Positions 22,398-35,332 are shown, counted from the stretch's first letter. The stretch: DNA of 64,000 nt from Spirodela intermedia (GCA_902729315.2 LR746276.1:312501-376500), one strand, 5' to 3'. Made by a program: numbers and translations. Notes: a model not told the origin generated them from the sequence alone.

Positions 22398-24230
22398 AGT
22401 GAAGTCGCCAGGGTTGCTGCGGCGGGGCGGTACTTCTGTGTATTACTTATAGCAAGCTAAGGGGAGAAGCCCCACACATCCACATCGCAGTTGCAATCCA
22501 GATTTAGATAATTCACTAAAACATGTGGAAGATTGTTCATCAATGACCCAATGGTGGAAAGAACGCTCTCGCAGATGCGTACTTGGTCAGCCAGCACGAG
22601 CCTACTACCGCGTCAACGGAAATCCATCTGCATGGATCAAGTAGCGTGTTCTTGTAGAGGTTAGATCACTATCTTTATTCTGTGTGGGTCTACTTGCTAC
22701 GTGGGATGGGACACGCTCGCCATGCACGAGAAATGTGTTATCTTAAAAAATAATTCATCACGATGATAAACAAAAGACAGCTTGTGATGGTTGATGAATC
22801 ATCAAGTTCTCGTCGCGTCACCTAACTGCCACCAAATGTTTGTAGTGAGTGCCTAAAAGTCATGGAAAATGGATTTTAAGATGCGACAATACGATGCACA
22901 TTAAGAAGGCACGTAGATGTACGAAGAGAGAAACAGCTAACACCCAGCCGTTCTCGTTGTGCAGATATCCGTATGCGATAAAGCGCCATGTTACTGAATT
23001 TCACCTAAATTTTCTGTTCGTAGCCGATGAAAGGAGCCACCCATCTTGTATTTTCGTATATGCATGTAATTTCACTAGTCCGCGAACAGGCACCAACAAA
23101 CTGGCTGGAATAATTATTTTAGAGTTACATAACGAGACTAGGGATTTTTGCATAATTATGCACCAGTTTTGTGGGATCCGAGGGATGGGCTTTCTATTGG
23201 CGAGCCCATTGACTTTCTCGACCAATACCCACCACGGCTTGGTAACGTGAGAATGGGTGCCTCCCTCCAGTCCATTGTTTATTATACTCAGAGGATTTTT
23301 ATTTCTTCTAAAAACGAGAAATTTTTTGAGACGACTCTGCGGGAAACTCCAAATTGGAGTAGGTAGTGTCTATAAATCATAGAAACAACTATGTTTTATA
23401 CGCATTTCTGTAAAATATTTAGAGATAGGGAGAGAGATAGTAACAGGTGGATGGGGCTATTCTTTTGACCTCGTTTCAAGGTCAAAACTTCTCGGTAGGC
23501 GCTTCAATCACGACTCTTAATCCTTATATTCGAAAGTCAAATCCTTAGATCAGCTTTGCCCCCAGTCCTGACTCTACCCGGTTCATCCTTAGGTGTGGAT
23601 AAAGTGTACGTTCATATCAGGCCATGCCACGTCGAATGTAGGAGTAATAAAATTGAATTATCAAGTTAGAACACAAGAGGATCAATAGGATTACGAAACA
23701 TTAATTTTGCATCCCATTTAAACACCTAAATGGGGGCGATCAACATCTATCATTGCCGTCGTATTTTGTTTTAAAGGGTATTGTATTCGATTTAGTAAAA
23801 CTCTTATCATGATTAGTAGTTCCTTTTGGTGAAAGTTGATAGCTTGAGGCAGCCGATGGACGTGTCCCCACTGCCTACCGGCTCATGAACCCCTGTCGAG
23901 GAAGCAGGCTTATTTGTGCCTATCACCACATACTACGTCGAATTGGGCCTAAAAATGCTGTTCTAGATCCAAAATATTCCCGATCTACGGTACATCCGGC
24001 CAGAAGGTAACAGTCCCATCACCCCTTTCCCCCTCTTCGCCCTTCGTGATTCCTTCTCCCCGCGGCATCTTCCTCCTCTCCTCCTGCCGGCGTTTCCCCC
24101 CTCCTGCGTCCGACCTCTCCTGCCTTTCCGCCTCTGTCTACTCCTGTCGTGGGGTACATCGTCTTCTCCCTCCCTTTCCGCCATATTCATCGTGTCAGTC
24201 ACAGGTAGCTTGGGCCGCCTGTCATAGTGA
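22398..24230. repeat. Subtilase upstream module, copy 2
   Basis: Ordered homologue of 14141-15890 but clearly more diverged from it than the coding regions of copies 1 and 2 are from each other. The CT-rich block at about 24010-24180 again precedes Myb-related sequence. No gene is supported. Confidence 0.7.
22444..22451 (-). promoter_or_regulatory. TATA box of subtilase copy 2
   Basis: TATAAGTA on the minus strand lies about 53 bp upstream of the ATG, at the same place as the TATAAATA of copy 1. Confidence 0.55.
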
Positions 24231-24448
24231 TGAGGCTTAAGATCTTCTGCCGAGCCGGCAGGATGGTAGTTTGACCCTTGGGGTCTAGCAAAAACGATGA
24301 CGACTTTCTGGGAGAGAATAAAGATTTTTGGAAGAGAGTGGGAGGAGAGGGACACTAAAGACAAAACTAAGAAACCTAATAAAGACAAAAAAAATAAATG
24401 AAAACTTGTTCTTTTTTGCATTGACTATGGGATACGCCAACCGGAATA

Positions 24449-24640
24449 CGAAGTTCGGGATGCGGGAGAGGAGAAGAGGGCGATAGAACAGAAGGTGGAT
24501 GAGTCTGTCAGTGATGGTTCTGTGGAGATGTCGACGGAAGCGGAGGTTGGGGAAGGGAAGAATGAGAAGAAGAAAAAGAGGGTGAGAGAAGAAGAGGTGA
24601 TTGAAGGTAGCGAGGGAACTACCTTTTAATATGATAGAAA
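24449..24640 (+). pseudogene. Lys/Glu-rich exon relic, probably from a Myb-like gene 5' end
   Basis: The plus strand reads open for about 60 codons: EYEVRDAGEEKR, then VDESVSDGSVEMSTEAEV, then GKNEKKKKRVREEEVIEGSEG, followed by a stop. The same block recurs at about 56640-56920, 1.3 kb upstream of the Myb-like gene. A lysine/glutamate-rich N-terminus suits RNA polymerase I termination factor-like proteins, so I infer it is a first-exon fragment. This is not proven. The complementary strand is also open, but its composition looks like a shadow. Confidence 0.4.
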
Positions 24641-24905
24641 CCGACGGCCCATTTAAGAATATGCCCATTTCATCCTTGAGGCCTAGGAGAATCCTATAAA
24701 AGGAGACCACTACTGCCTTCATAAAGTCATCAAATCAATGAGTTTTCTCATCTTTCCTCTCACTCCTCTAATCTTTCTCATCTCTTGTCTCTTCTTAACT
24801 CCCTTCTCTCTTTTACCACCATCAAATAAACTGTCTTGAAGTTATCACAGGGTAAAAACAATTTATTCTTCTACTCAAAACCCATATTTCTATGTCTATT
24901 ATTGA
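24632..24905 (+). repeat. Possible Ty1/copia LTR fragment
   Basis: TATAAAAG at 24695-24702 is followed by a pyrimidine-rich ATGAGTTTTCTCATC leader-like stretch, a layout common in copia LTRs, and integrase remains of the same strand begin at 25255. No PBS or paired LTR was confirmed, so this is tentative. Confidence 0.3.
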
Positions 24906-25254
24906 CGGATCCAATCTGCTATTTTTAAATATTCTCACTGATAGGAGAAAATCTAGTGGCTAAACTTGAAGTTCATTACTAAGGAAGGAATTGACATATT
25001 AAAAGATGTTTGAGATGATTTAGTTCAAACTTTTGGTTCTCCCTCAAACCTCATATCATGTAGCTAGACACCATGCTATATGCTTTTCATCGTGAGACAT
25101 CATGTTTCTAAAAATACATCCTAGTTCATATAATCATGAATATAGATCGAAATATACAAATTATTAAATTTTAAAATCTTGTGAATAACACATGATTAAG
25201 ATAAATTTTACATTAAAAAAACACCATAACATAACACAATCATATAAAGAATAA

Positions 25255-26560
25255 AAAGGGCAACTACTATGAAAGTAAAGTTCCTAAAATTGGATGAAAA
25301 TTTGCATAAGGATTTTTGGGCAAGGATAGTCAATATGGTATGCTATTCTGTTTAATAGAGAAGTTGTCAAAGAAGTATAGACACTTAGAGAAATGTATCT
25401 TTAAAAATTTACATATAGAAGTTGGGTAAAGGCAGTGCTATCCATTATTAAATAAGAAGATTTGGGGCTAGAACAACCTGATGTGAAGATTGAATTTCTC
25501 AATGAATATTTGGAGCAATTCATTTATATGGTTTAGCTTGAATATTTTAAATAAGTAAAACTTAAAACATTTTTGCTTTTAGGTACAAGAACAAGTTATG
25601 ACTTAAAGTAATCTATAAAGCAATGATACAAGAACTTTTTGACTCTTTTATGATACATATTAGTTATTACATATGTGATATAATTAGTGTGTTTACATTA
25701 AAAAAAATAAGATTGACCTCAAATTTATTTAATCCTCTACATAGGTCATATGCTAACTTCTATAAAAATATATTAAAAATTAAAAAATTATTGAGTGGAT
25801 AATTCTAAATGAGAGACCCCAATTTAGCAAAAAAGATTATAAGGATAGAAATTAATAGAGACAAAAAGAATGGGGAGCTATATATATCACAAAAGAAGTA
25901 CAACACAAAAAACCTGTCGAACTATTAGTATGAACAAATACTAAATGGATAGTCACTTCTTTAGCTAATATGCAAACTATCAATTAATCATAATCAATAA
26001 CTAAGTCAAAAATTGAAGGGATCAAAAGAATATTATTTGAATAATGAGAATTATAGTGGATCCAAAGATTTCTCAAGGGTTGCACTGAGGTTGGAATTAT
26101 ATTTTCAGAGTAAAAATTATTTACAAGGGATTAAGTCTACAAATGATTGTCATATTATCCACAATAGAAATTTAAGCATATGACTGTATTTGAGGTCGCT
26201 AAATAAGGTTTTTAGATGAAAGGTTTGTTGAAGGAGCTAAGCTTTAATCAATCTGAAGTTCATCTGCACTGAAACACTTTAAATAACATTTATTTCGCCA
26301 GAAATCAAGTTTACCATGCAAAAATAAAGCGTATTAGTATTAGATTTCACAAGATCTAAAGGCTGATTAATTAAGAAGATATCACATTAGGAAAATTAAA
26401 ATATCATAAAATACTTCATATTCCTCGACCAAACAGTCACAATTGACAGATTTGAGCATTGCTTGAATTTAATCAAGTATCAATGCACTAAGAAGGTACA
26501 GCATCTTCTCATAATAAAAATTTAGGACAAAGCATTTTCATGATTGGTTGAGATATATGT
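25255..26560 (+). mobile_element. Ty1/copia integrase-RT-RNase H relic, unit 2
   Basis: This parallels 15895-19110. Integrase remains (FWARIVNMVCY at about 25310) join directly to RT remains (about 25430: EDLGLEQPDVKIEFLNEYLEQFIYMV), then a DRKN..ELYISQK-like segment near 25860, an RFLKG-like segment near 26070 and RNase H remains (YHAKIKR near 26320). The shared relic shows that the copia insertion predates the duplication of the unit. The frames carry many stops. Confidence 0.75.
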
Positions 26561-26779
26561 TAAAGTGAGATGGTTGAAACATGGCTCATATGTCATCAAG
26601 ACATAATGAATAAAATAGTTCAAGACTTGTTGGGTTATATACTAGCCTAACAATAAAAGAGCAGGAGGCTCCAAATCCTAACACAACTTTTACATATTCT
26701 AAGGGGGTACAACTCTCTTGTGAACTAAGTGGGATGTAAAACCCATCATTCTGGAGCGCATTTTGGAGTGTTTCGTGTT

Positions 26780-27546
26780 AGACCTAGCCTTCTGATTTGT
26801 TCTTCGTCAGGTCTGTATGTATCTTTTTTTATTGTTGGTTCTCCCCTCCTGTTCTCTTCCAAGACAAAATCCAGTTGTCTCCTCTAACAGGTACAACGAT
26901 GGAGACCAGTAAGAGTTGGCTTGTTCCTAAAAGTATTTGAAATGTGAGCTTAGCTTTTCTTGGAAGAAAGACAAGGAAATCAGAGAAAGATTATTCTTGG
27001 AAGAAAAATGAAGGAATATTGAAGGTTGGTAGAATATTTCAAGTCAAATTAGAGTGGTGAAGAGGTTTGATCTCAGAAGCCATGCTTGCTAGATTTTCGA
27101 AGCCATATGAGACATATTTTTAACAGTATAATTTACTTACCATCCTCAAATCACTTTCCTTCTTAGAAGGTTTCATTTGTTGTCACATGTATACCTCCCA
27201 AATTTCAATACCTACTTCTCAGAGCCCAGCTATATTTAGTTTCCATGGTACACTCTTAAGAAATCAATTCGAATTGGGAACACTATAATTTTACTTCCGA
27301 ATTTGGCTCAGTTGCTAAACCGAGGTCTGCGTTTCCTTTTTCTGAGGATATACTTGTTCTCACCTTGTTGAGCACATACCTTGCAGGACATCAGCGGGCC
27401 ATGAGGCAAATACAACCCTGTGCATCACACGCGCCATAGAAGCCTCCGCGACCAAAGCGGAGGCATTTTATTACGGAAGCAAAACAAAACAGAGGAGAGC
27501 ATTCGAGCCGCCGATGGACCCTGTCCACAGAGCCGCCGATGCAAAT
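26780..27546. repeat. 3' flank of subtilase 3, including Myb intron-1 relic
   Basis: Near-identical to 19360-20129. It contains the 3' UTR hairpin (27442-27464) and AATAAA on the minus strand (27467-27472), about 75 nt beyond the stop of subtilase 3. The Myb intron-like part is at about 27250-27390. Confidence 0.7.
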
Positions 27547-29810
27547 TTAGTAGGACACCACCGCTGCATTACGCAGGATTGTTCCATTGCAAGGCCAACC
27601 CAGCAGGCCGCTGACAGTGAACCCCGTCCCGGCGCCGCTCTTGGCGAAGGTCACAGTGTACTGCTTCTTCTCCCCGCTGGAGAATGTGAGAGTGGCCGGC
27701 AGCACAGTCGCGGAGACCCCGACGAACTCAGGGTTCAGGGTCGTGCGGCTCGTCTCCAAAGGCCCCAAGTTGGTCAGCGTCCGGGTCACCTCTCGTCTGA
27801 AGTTATTAGCGGCGTTCAGGGAGATCCGGAAAGTCGGGTAGTTTAGCTCGTCCTCCTTGATAGAAATCACCGACGAGCAGTTCACGTCGTGGCCAACCAT
27901 GATTAGAATCTGCAGCCTCGTGTATCCAAGGCTACACAGATACGCGATGTAGTCGCTTGAGGTGATTTCGTAGACCACGCTGGTGTCAATGGCCCCCCGA
28001 GCGTCCACCTTGCCGGCACCTACGTCAAAGCCGGATGCCGGATTCCCCAAGTGATCCTCGATCCGTTTCCCGGCGTTGCCTACTTGGTTCGCCGAGGTCA
28101 TCAGCATCGACTTGATCGCCGCCGGCGACCAGGTGGGATGAGGGGACTTGATCAGCGCTGCCATGCCGCTCACATGGGGTGTGGCCATGGAGGTACCGGA
28201 GATTACGAAGAAAGACGACTGAGCGTCGGGGGTTCCCACCGGTGTAGGCCACGCCGCAAGGATATTGACTCCCGGGGCGACAATGTCCGGCTTTAGGATT
28301 CCCGGGCTGCGGATGCTGGGCCCCCTCGAAGAGAAGTACGCCACCGCCGGTGTGAGCTGCTCTTCGGTGACAGTGCCGTTGAAGACGATGGTAGCCGTCG
28401 CATTGCTGCCAGATGTGATGTATTGTTTTATCGCCAATCCGACGTAAGAGCTGACGCGGGACACCGGAAGGACGTGGGCCTCCGCAAGGGTCGTGTTTCC
28501 CTCTCTCACGGTGTCTGCCAGTATCATGGCTGCACCGCGTGCTTTCCTCACGTTCAAACTTTGGTCGGTCGGCCTCATGTTTGGTATGGCATCCAACAAA
28601 ACTTTCCCGCGGACGTTGACCGTGGGGTTCTTCGAACAGGATCCACCCAGGACGAGAGGACGCTGAGTTGGGCCGAAGTAGCCCGGCTGATGGAGAGACT
28701 CGCTGTAGAACTCTAGCCCATTCCCGAGCCCCACCGTGGCGCGGATGCTCCTGTCCATGGTCGTCGCGCCGACCGTCAGCTGCCAAGGCGAATCGTTGGA
28801 GAGGGTGTGCGGGGACGGCCCGTAGTTTCCCGCCGCGTAGATGACGAAGATGCCCTCCTCCATCGCCCTAAAGCCGCCAACAGCAACCATATCACTGTAG
28901 AAGTCGCTGGATGACGTACCGATAGACAGTGACGCCACGTGGACCCTATCACTAATGGCAGCGTCGAAACCCACCAGGATATCGCTCTTTGTACAGCCAA
29001 CGCTATCGCACACCTTATAGACGGAGAGATAGGCCCTGGGAGCCACGCCGACCACTTGCCCTGAGCCTGCCCATACGAGGCGGCGGCGGCGTCGACAAAG
29101 CACCCCGCAGCGGTGCTCGCGACGTGTGTGCCGTGTCCAGTGGGGTCGAACGGTGCTTTTCCCAGAGAAATCTCGCCGGCGAGTCCTTCGGCATGCATCG
29201 CTCTCAGTCCGAGGGTGAAGCCCCTCGCACCGATAAGCCTGTTGCATCGGTCAGGCCCGAAATCGCACTGCCCCTTCCAGGTAGAGGGAGGCGGGGGCAA
29301 ATCGCAAACGAAGGAGGGGTGGTCCGGATTAATTCCGGAGTCGAGGACGCCGATGATTACGCCCTCGCCATAGTTGGAGTTGTTCCACACGCGGGAGGCC
29401 TGCAGTTTGAGGTATTCTGGTGAGTGGGTCGTCTGGAGTGGGATGAGCTCGTCGGGGTAGGCGGCTAGGAAGCCGTCCATCTCCCTGACGACTGCCAGCT
29501 CCTCCTCGGTCAATCTGGCGGCGAAGCCAGTAATGGCGTGCTCGTACGAGTAGAGCAGCCGCTGCTCGCCGGAGTCCATGAGGTGGACCGGCAAGAAGGA
29601 CCTGTGCCAGGCCTCCCTACCCTCGGGGTCTGCTCGCAAATGAGGAGGTGGCGCATCAACATGGATGATGTACGTTGTCAGCCGGCTGCCCTGGGATCCC
29701 GGCGTGGCCAGCGGGATCTCTTGGGTTTGGACGGCGACGAGCCGATTTGAGAAAAAGAGGATGAAGTGGAGCAGGAGGATTGGCACGCTGGATATCACAC
29801 AGGAAGCCAT
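27547..29810 (-). pseudogene. Subtilisin-like serine protease, copy 3, frameshifted
   Basis: The N-terminal part (ATG at 29810 to about 29055) encodes a signal peptide, the I9 propeptide, the catalytic Asp motif (GVLDSGINPDHPSF) and the His motif (GHGTHVASTAAG). The remaining part, in the next frame to 27547, encodes the Asn motif (AAGNYGPS), the Ser motif (GTSMATPHVSG) and the Fn3-like end. Against copies 1 and 2 a single base is missing near 29053-29057, just after GQAQG, and there is also an in-frame three-base gain (an extra Ala) nearby. No other stop is seen, so the break is recent or an assembly error. The TATA position reads TTTAAGTA, so the promoter also looks weakened. It is clearly more diverged from copies 1 and 2 than they are from each other. 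Confidence 0.9.
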
Positions 29811-29816
29811 AGCCAC

Positions 29817-30420
29817 AGCGAAGTCGCCAGGGTTTCTGCAGCGGGGCGGCGCTGTTGTGTATTACTTAAAGGAAGATAAGGGGGAGAAGCCCCATACATC
29901 CACATTGCAGTTGCAATCCAGATTTAAATAGTTCACTAAATCACTAGATGATTGTTCGACAAGGTTCCATCGGTGATAAGATCATCCCCCTAGACGGACA
30001 TGGTCAGCGAGCTCAAGCCTACCACCGCGTCAACGGAAATCCATCTACATGGTTCAAGTAACGTGCTCCCAGAGGAGGTTTGATCACTCTCTTTATTCCG
30101 GGTGGTTCTACCTTCTGTCTGAGGTGGGACAGGCTCACCGTGCACGAGCAATGCATTTTGTTAACGAAAATAATGCATCACGATGATTAAACAAGAAACA
30201 GGATAGTGATAGCTGGACACAGTCAAGTTTTCATTGCCATCAATCACTTGCCGCGGACAGCTTGTAAGATGCACATTTAGAAGCTGTTTATGAAGGAACG
30301 TGTGGATGCCGTAGGAGCGACACGGCACCACCTTTTCATATTGCAATATGTTCGACGTTGGTGGTGAAACTTCATGTTCCTGAAGTTAAACCCAAGTTTA
30401 TGTTCGTGGGCCATGAATGG
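29817..30420. repeat. Subtilase upstream module, copy 3
   Basis: The stretch shares landmarks with 14141-14720 and 22398-23010 (for example CACCGCGTCAACGGAAATCCATC and GGGACAGGCTC-CC-TGCACGAG). It ends at the CT microsatellite. No gene is supported; short open frames here overlap the microsatellite. Confidence 0.65.
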
Positions 30421-30423
30421 AAC

Positions 30424-30425
<2 letters not shown>

Positions 30426-30484
<59 letters not shown>
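30426..30484 (+). repeat. (CT)n microsatellite
   Basis: An uninterrupted CT run of about 59 bp. Open frames crossing it encode only Leu-Ser or Arg-Glu repeats and are not genes. Confidence 0.97.
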
Positions 30485-30487
<3 letters not shown>

Positions 30488-30659
30488 CCCCCGATGCACA
30501 GGACCATTTATAGCTTTTAATCTTTGGCAAATGGAGTGGACACAATGCAGAAGATTGCTGACGTCAAATATCAATGCGTTTGAGCAAACATCGGCGATCC
30601 AGTTTGTTTCTTTCATTTGTGTGATGGGGTCTATCTAATCTTAATCATTTTATCCCCAG

Positions 30660-33600
30660 GTGCTGGCCTTGAAGGTTACTCTGCCAACATCAAGCAAGCT
30701 CACCGAAAGCAGAAAAGGACTCATGAGATGCGTAATCCTTACTCTTTTAGGACAATACACGAGGGGAGAAGCTACTTACCTCATTCTAGTTGACCTCTCT
30801 TTATTGTTAGCTTTAATGACTTTAATATTGACAAATTAATCATATAAATCGATAATAAAACTTCCACGAAATACATATTAATATGTTAATTATAACATTA
30901 AGATCCTAAAATTTATATCAAAATTTCATTTTATAAATAAGTTTCTCAATTCTTAAGTAAAGAAAATACAAGTTGAAAACCAAGTGAGAATCAAGCTAAC
31001 TCAAATCAGATGAAATAAATCAATTTATAAGAAAAATTAGAGAAGAGAAAAAAGTGGATGAACCCACGTGTCATCTGTGTCAACCCCTATGTCTACCCAC
31101 TTGAGGAGAGATAGGGGTGTTTGAAAAGTGGCAAAAGCCTGACAATGCCAATTGATGTGATACGTGGCAAAGATATGACAACTCACATGATTGGAAAAAA
31201 TTGACAACATAATTGGCACGTGACAAAGAGTTAATAACTATGACATGCACGAAAATGATCTAACATATGGCGGATATCTAACAATACATATCATTAGGTT
31301 TAAAAGCCTATGTTTTTTTATAATGTCAATTCTTGTAAAAAAGTAACTTGATAGTTTTAAATTAGTAATATTGATCTTGATTGATATCCATTGAGAATAG
31401 CTGATTCATTCAAATGTAATTATGTTAAGATAACTGGGGTTAATAGTTATAATTGGTTATTATATTTTAATAAAGGTAAAGTAGTAAATATTTATGTCTA
31501 AAAATTGAGTAAATAGCTTTACATGAAAAGTAACGTCTTGGAATATAGTCAAAAGAAGATGATGATTCAATAACAATACACCAAAATTCAAAGACCTCAA
31601 ATTTTATGAATTTTACATTATTAATGAGTCAAGAATTCTGTTTAAGGGTAAAATAATCCATGTTTCTAAACCATATGACTAAAATAGTTTTTGACTAAGA
31701 GCTAGTTTCACAAAATAGGGGTGATTCAAATCATTGGAAGGATAACTAGGAAGGAACATAAAACATAAATGCATCAAAATTCAAAGGTTTAAAATTAGAT
31801 ATTTCTATGAATTTACAGACATATTCCACCCAATAAATACCACTCAACTTGGTATTAGGACACTTCTTGTTTCCTATTAAACTGAATACAAAAGAGAGCC
31901 TTTCACTAGATTAGATCAAGAAATGAGAGAGAAAATCCTAGAGAAAGCTTCGCATGCCATCCATCATCCTTCCAAGAGTGTGGTCAACATCTTCAGTTTT
32001 GAACTCTTAGAAGTATTACATGCTTCTCAAGCCTTTAAAGTCTCATTCAAGTGACTTTTCTTAAGTAGCCATTTGTGTAACCGTTTCTTAAGTAACAAAA
32101 AGACAAGAAAATTTTGGAGGATATAAGGAGTGAATTTATAAGAAACAAAAATTAATTATAAATGACAAAGTCTTTTTATCTGATCCACTCAAACTCAAGA
32201 GAAGGTCATACTACACTCATCAAAGACACATTATAATATGCCTCAAAGGAAGACTAAAAACTACATCATTTTACTCACTTCATTGTGGGATTTAAGTTTA
32301 CTTCTGCATCAAAAGTTGACTCTCTCTATCATGCCCTAAGGCACCAAGGTGGTAAGTGGATAGAGGCTCGAGTTAATACATGAGGTGTTGAGAGTATGTT
32401 ACTACCTAGAAGACTGATGTAATTAACTTAGGCATATGATACTAAGAGTCAAATTGTACCTAGAAGGCTTATGGTATCTATAAAGATCAGATATGAGTGT
32501 TTAAGCAACTGATCTCTTAAATTAATTATATTTTTAGAAAGAAATAGTGAGCTTTAGTTTTATGAATCTTCTAGAACTATACATAACTTAGTGAAAGATG
32601 AACTAATATAAAAACTCGTGTCCTACATTGGTGACAAGTGGGAGAGAGACTAGAGTGCATACACCTAGAATTTTTTTAACTTAGATAAATCTATTCTCAA
32701 AATAGAGAGACTTTGTAAGAACCTATGTTAACATCTATACACAAACAACAAAAGAATAGAACATAAAAAATAAAAATTAATTCATCATCCTCCCCCTCTA
32801 TGTTCCACTTATCCACATCAAACCCAGCACAATTGATTTACTTGATTTCATCATGTGAAATTATTATTTTACATATTACTATAGAAATCATCAAATTTTT
32901 ATTAAAACTATTAAAATGAGAAAGTAAGGGATAAAGAGCATTAAGCCAATGATATTTCATGAAACAAATATGAGTATGAAATTTCATAAAGTATATTATG
33001 TTCTCGTGACATTAAATCATCAAATTTAAAATAAATCTTATGTCAAAAAATTGATTAAATTCATACCACTTGAGTCAATATTACACATATTTTTATAAAA
33101 ATATGCTGAAAAATAATATGAAAATATTTTGAATCACTATAATGATGATCATAAATACTAAGATTGGAAGTTTTGGATGGTCAAATGTTTTAGAAGTAAT
33201 TTGAATAATATTTGGTTGATAAATCATCATCTTATCTAGATCTAAATTATTGATTCTATTGTAGTGTTATTAGATCTCTATAAAATTTGACTAAATTGAT
33301 ATATTTTAGGCATATACATTGTCCATTAATGCAGTTACATATTAATTTATTTTAATGATATTTTGGGATATTACCCATATCATATTAGATTTATAGTCAT
33401 AAAGTTTTATCTATTTTTAATGAAATAGGTGATGGAAGAACACAAATGATAAAAAAACATTAAGCATCATTTTTAATAAAATTTCACATCTTTCCAATGG
33501 TTAATTAATTTATAATTTTCATATCTATATCTAACATAAGTTCAACCCTTGAAAACAAATTCGTATAAAAAAATGAGAAGAATTGAGGGGTCTTCACTAC

Positions 33601-34190
33601 TCAAACTACATAGAGGAGTTATCTTTAAACAGTAAGTTTCACCTCAACTGAATTCAAGCAGTAACATCATGCACAACCCACCAACATTATTACAAGAACA
33701 GGCCAAGAAAATTCAACTCTCTGCCATCATTCTCTTTATTAGAACTCTAGAAATACTCAAAGCTAAGTCCATCCTCTGGAAACACCACAAAGTGAAATCT
33801 TTATCATTTCTTGTGGGGAAAATCTAACATTAACACTCCTTAATTCCTTAAGATAGAAATTAGATCAGTTTTGAATCAAATGATCATTTTATTACAATAT
33901 ACATTATTAATTTTATTTCAACAATAAAAAAATCTTACCATACCTATCTAAACTAAAAAGTTTTAGATATATAATTACTACTTAATGATCATGCACATTG
34001 ATATATAATTGTTTGAATTTAAAATTAAAGTTAGAATTTTAATACTGAAAAGTAGTATAGAATAAGGGTGGTTAATTTTTAATCAAATATCTCTAAAGTA
34101 TAGAAGAGGAAGAATTATCTGTAATCTTCTCAACAAGATGTTGCTAAATAAGGGTATAAATAAGAAATTTCATCACTGATGATGGGAGTA
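30660..34190. other. AT-rich intergenic DNA without a supportable gene
   Basis: No frame has convincing coding character. An imperfect two-unit repeat lies at about 31550-31800 (both units share AATTCAAAG followed by an AAAATT..TATGAATTT segment). The stretch at 33580-33830 is less AT-rich and may be an old gene fragment, but I recognise nothing in it. Confidence 0.45.
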
Positions 34191-34440
34191 ATTCAAATGA
34201 GGATATTTTTTACAGCCTTTCTAACATAAAAACCAGGAGGAAGTTGGAAGAAGAGAACAACACTAGTTTGGACGAGAATGTCAAGATTAAGGAAGCAAAA
34301 TGCAAGGTAATTGAAGATGTGAAAGCCATTTTGAGTAGATCCTCAAATAGAAGCAACCCAACTATAAGGATAGATGAGAGATTAAGAGATTACCATCATA
34401 AGCTACAATCCTCTTCAATGAGAACATTAAAATTGGTGTT
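34190..34440 (+). pseudogene. Relic of Myb-like gene exon (KCKV-EDVKA block)
   Basis: The plus strand is open and reads RRKLEEENNTSLDENVK, then KCKVIEDVKAILSRSSN, then TIRIDERL and HHKLQSSSMR. It aligns with the first recognised exon of the Myb-like gene (58219 onward: KECKVTEDAKALFNRSSD, TTIRVEGSL, QHKLQSSSVT). The similarity ends at about 34430, where the lysine-rich part would begin. The relic extends further upstream than the aligned part of the real exon and hints at the lost N-terminal sequence. Clearly a dead fragment. Confidence 0.75.
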
Positions 34441-35200
34441 AAATATTGACTTAGGTGTTGATCATTGACTATGATCATTGATTGGAGTGATCATTGACTA
34501 AGTTGACTATTGATCTCCCTAGAGTTGACCATAGATGAAGTTGAGTATTCACTTTTAGGTCAATTGATAGTTCATGCTTGGCAGCTCACTGATCAGATGA
34601 AGTCAACATATCCTATTTAATTCAGATCTAGCAGATCCTAATATGTTCAAGTGTGACAGATCTTAGCCAATTTGAACATAATGGACATTGAATCATGAGC
34701 TATTAGAAGTTTGAACTGATTTGATAAAAGATTGGAATGGGAGAGTAAACAATAGAATAGTGAAGTAGGTAGAGTGGTGAGGGAACAAGTGGTGGTTTGG
34801 TAGTGGTATGTTGAAGACACCATGGGTGATAGTGGCATGGTGGCTCAATGCCAATGGCGAAAGTGTCATGACAAGGACAAACCCAAGACATCCTCAACAA
34901 TGTGATTGCAACAATGACCTGATTTGGATGGCAAGCAACAAAAGTAAAGCATAGTTATCATACAATGGATTGCAATGAGTCACAATGGGAGGGTGGTGGA
35001 TCATGGATTGAGGATGAGAAATGATATATGGTGTGGAAAATGGTGGATGGATGTAGAGGATGATGGACCGGGGATGGAGGAGGGTGGACAAAAGATGATC
35101 AAACAAAGGACAACAAACAAAAGACAACAAATGATGAATAGTGAATGGTAGACATAAACAAAGATGACAAATAATGGAAAGTTTCAACTTGAAAAACTAT
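34441..35200. other. Intergenic, copia-leader-like G-rich sequence
   Basis: GTTGA-rich repeats (34440-34560) precede a G-rich stretch (34740-35180) resembling the untranslated leader of the short-LTR copia elements in composition. Open frames on the minus strand are low-complexity and are not called. Confidence 0.3.
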
Positions 35201-35204
35201 TTTT

Positions 35205-35332
35205 TAAAGTTTTATTGAATTATAATTGATATATTTATTTAGAAATACTTCTAAATATCTAAAAATTAGTATTTTTTTAGTTTTATAAATTTTAAATTTA
35301 CATGATTTACTATACAACAATTAAGTCACGTC
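35205..35332 (+). repeat. Truncated Athila LTR, 3' end only
   Basis: The segment matches the last ~130 bp of the plus-strand LTR at 41970-42092, from TTGAATTATAATTGAT to TAAGTCACGTCA. No PBS follows, so it is an LTR end fragment. Confidence 0.7.

Noticed and set aside
30277-30638. Open frames with Arg-Glu or Leu-Ser runs
   Set aside because: Created by the CT microsatellite at 30426-30484.
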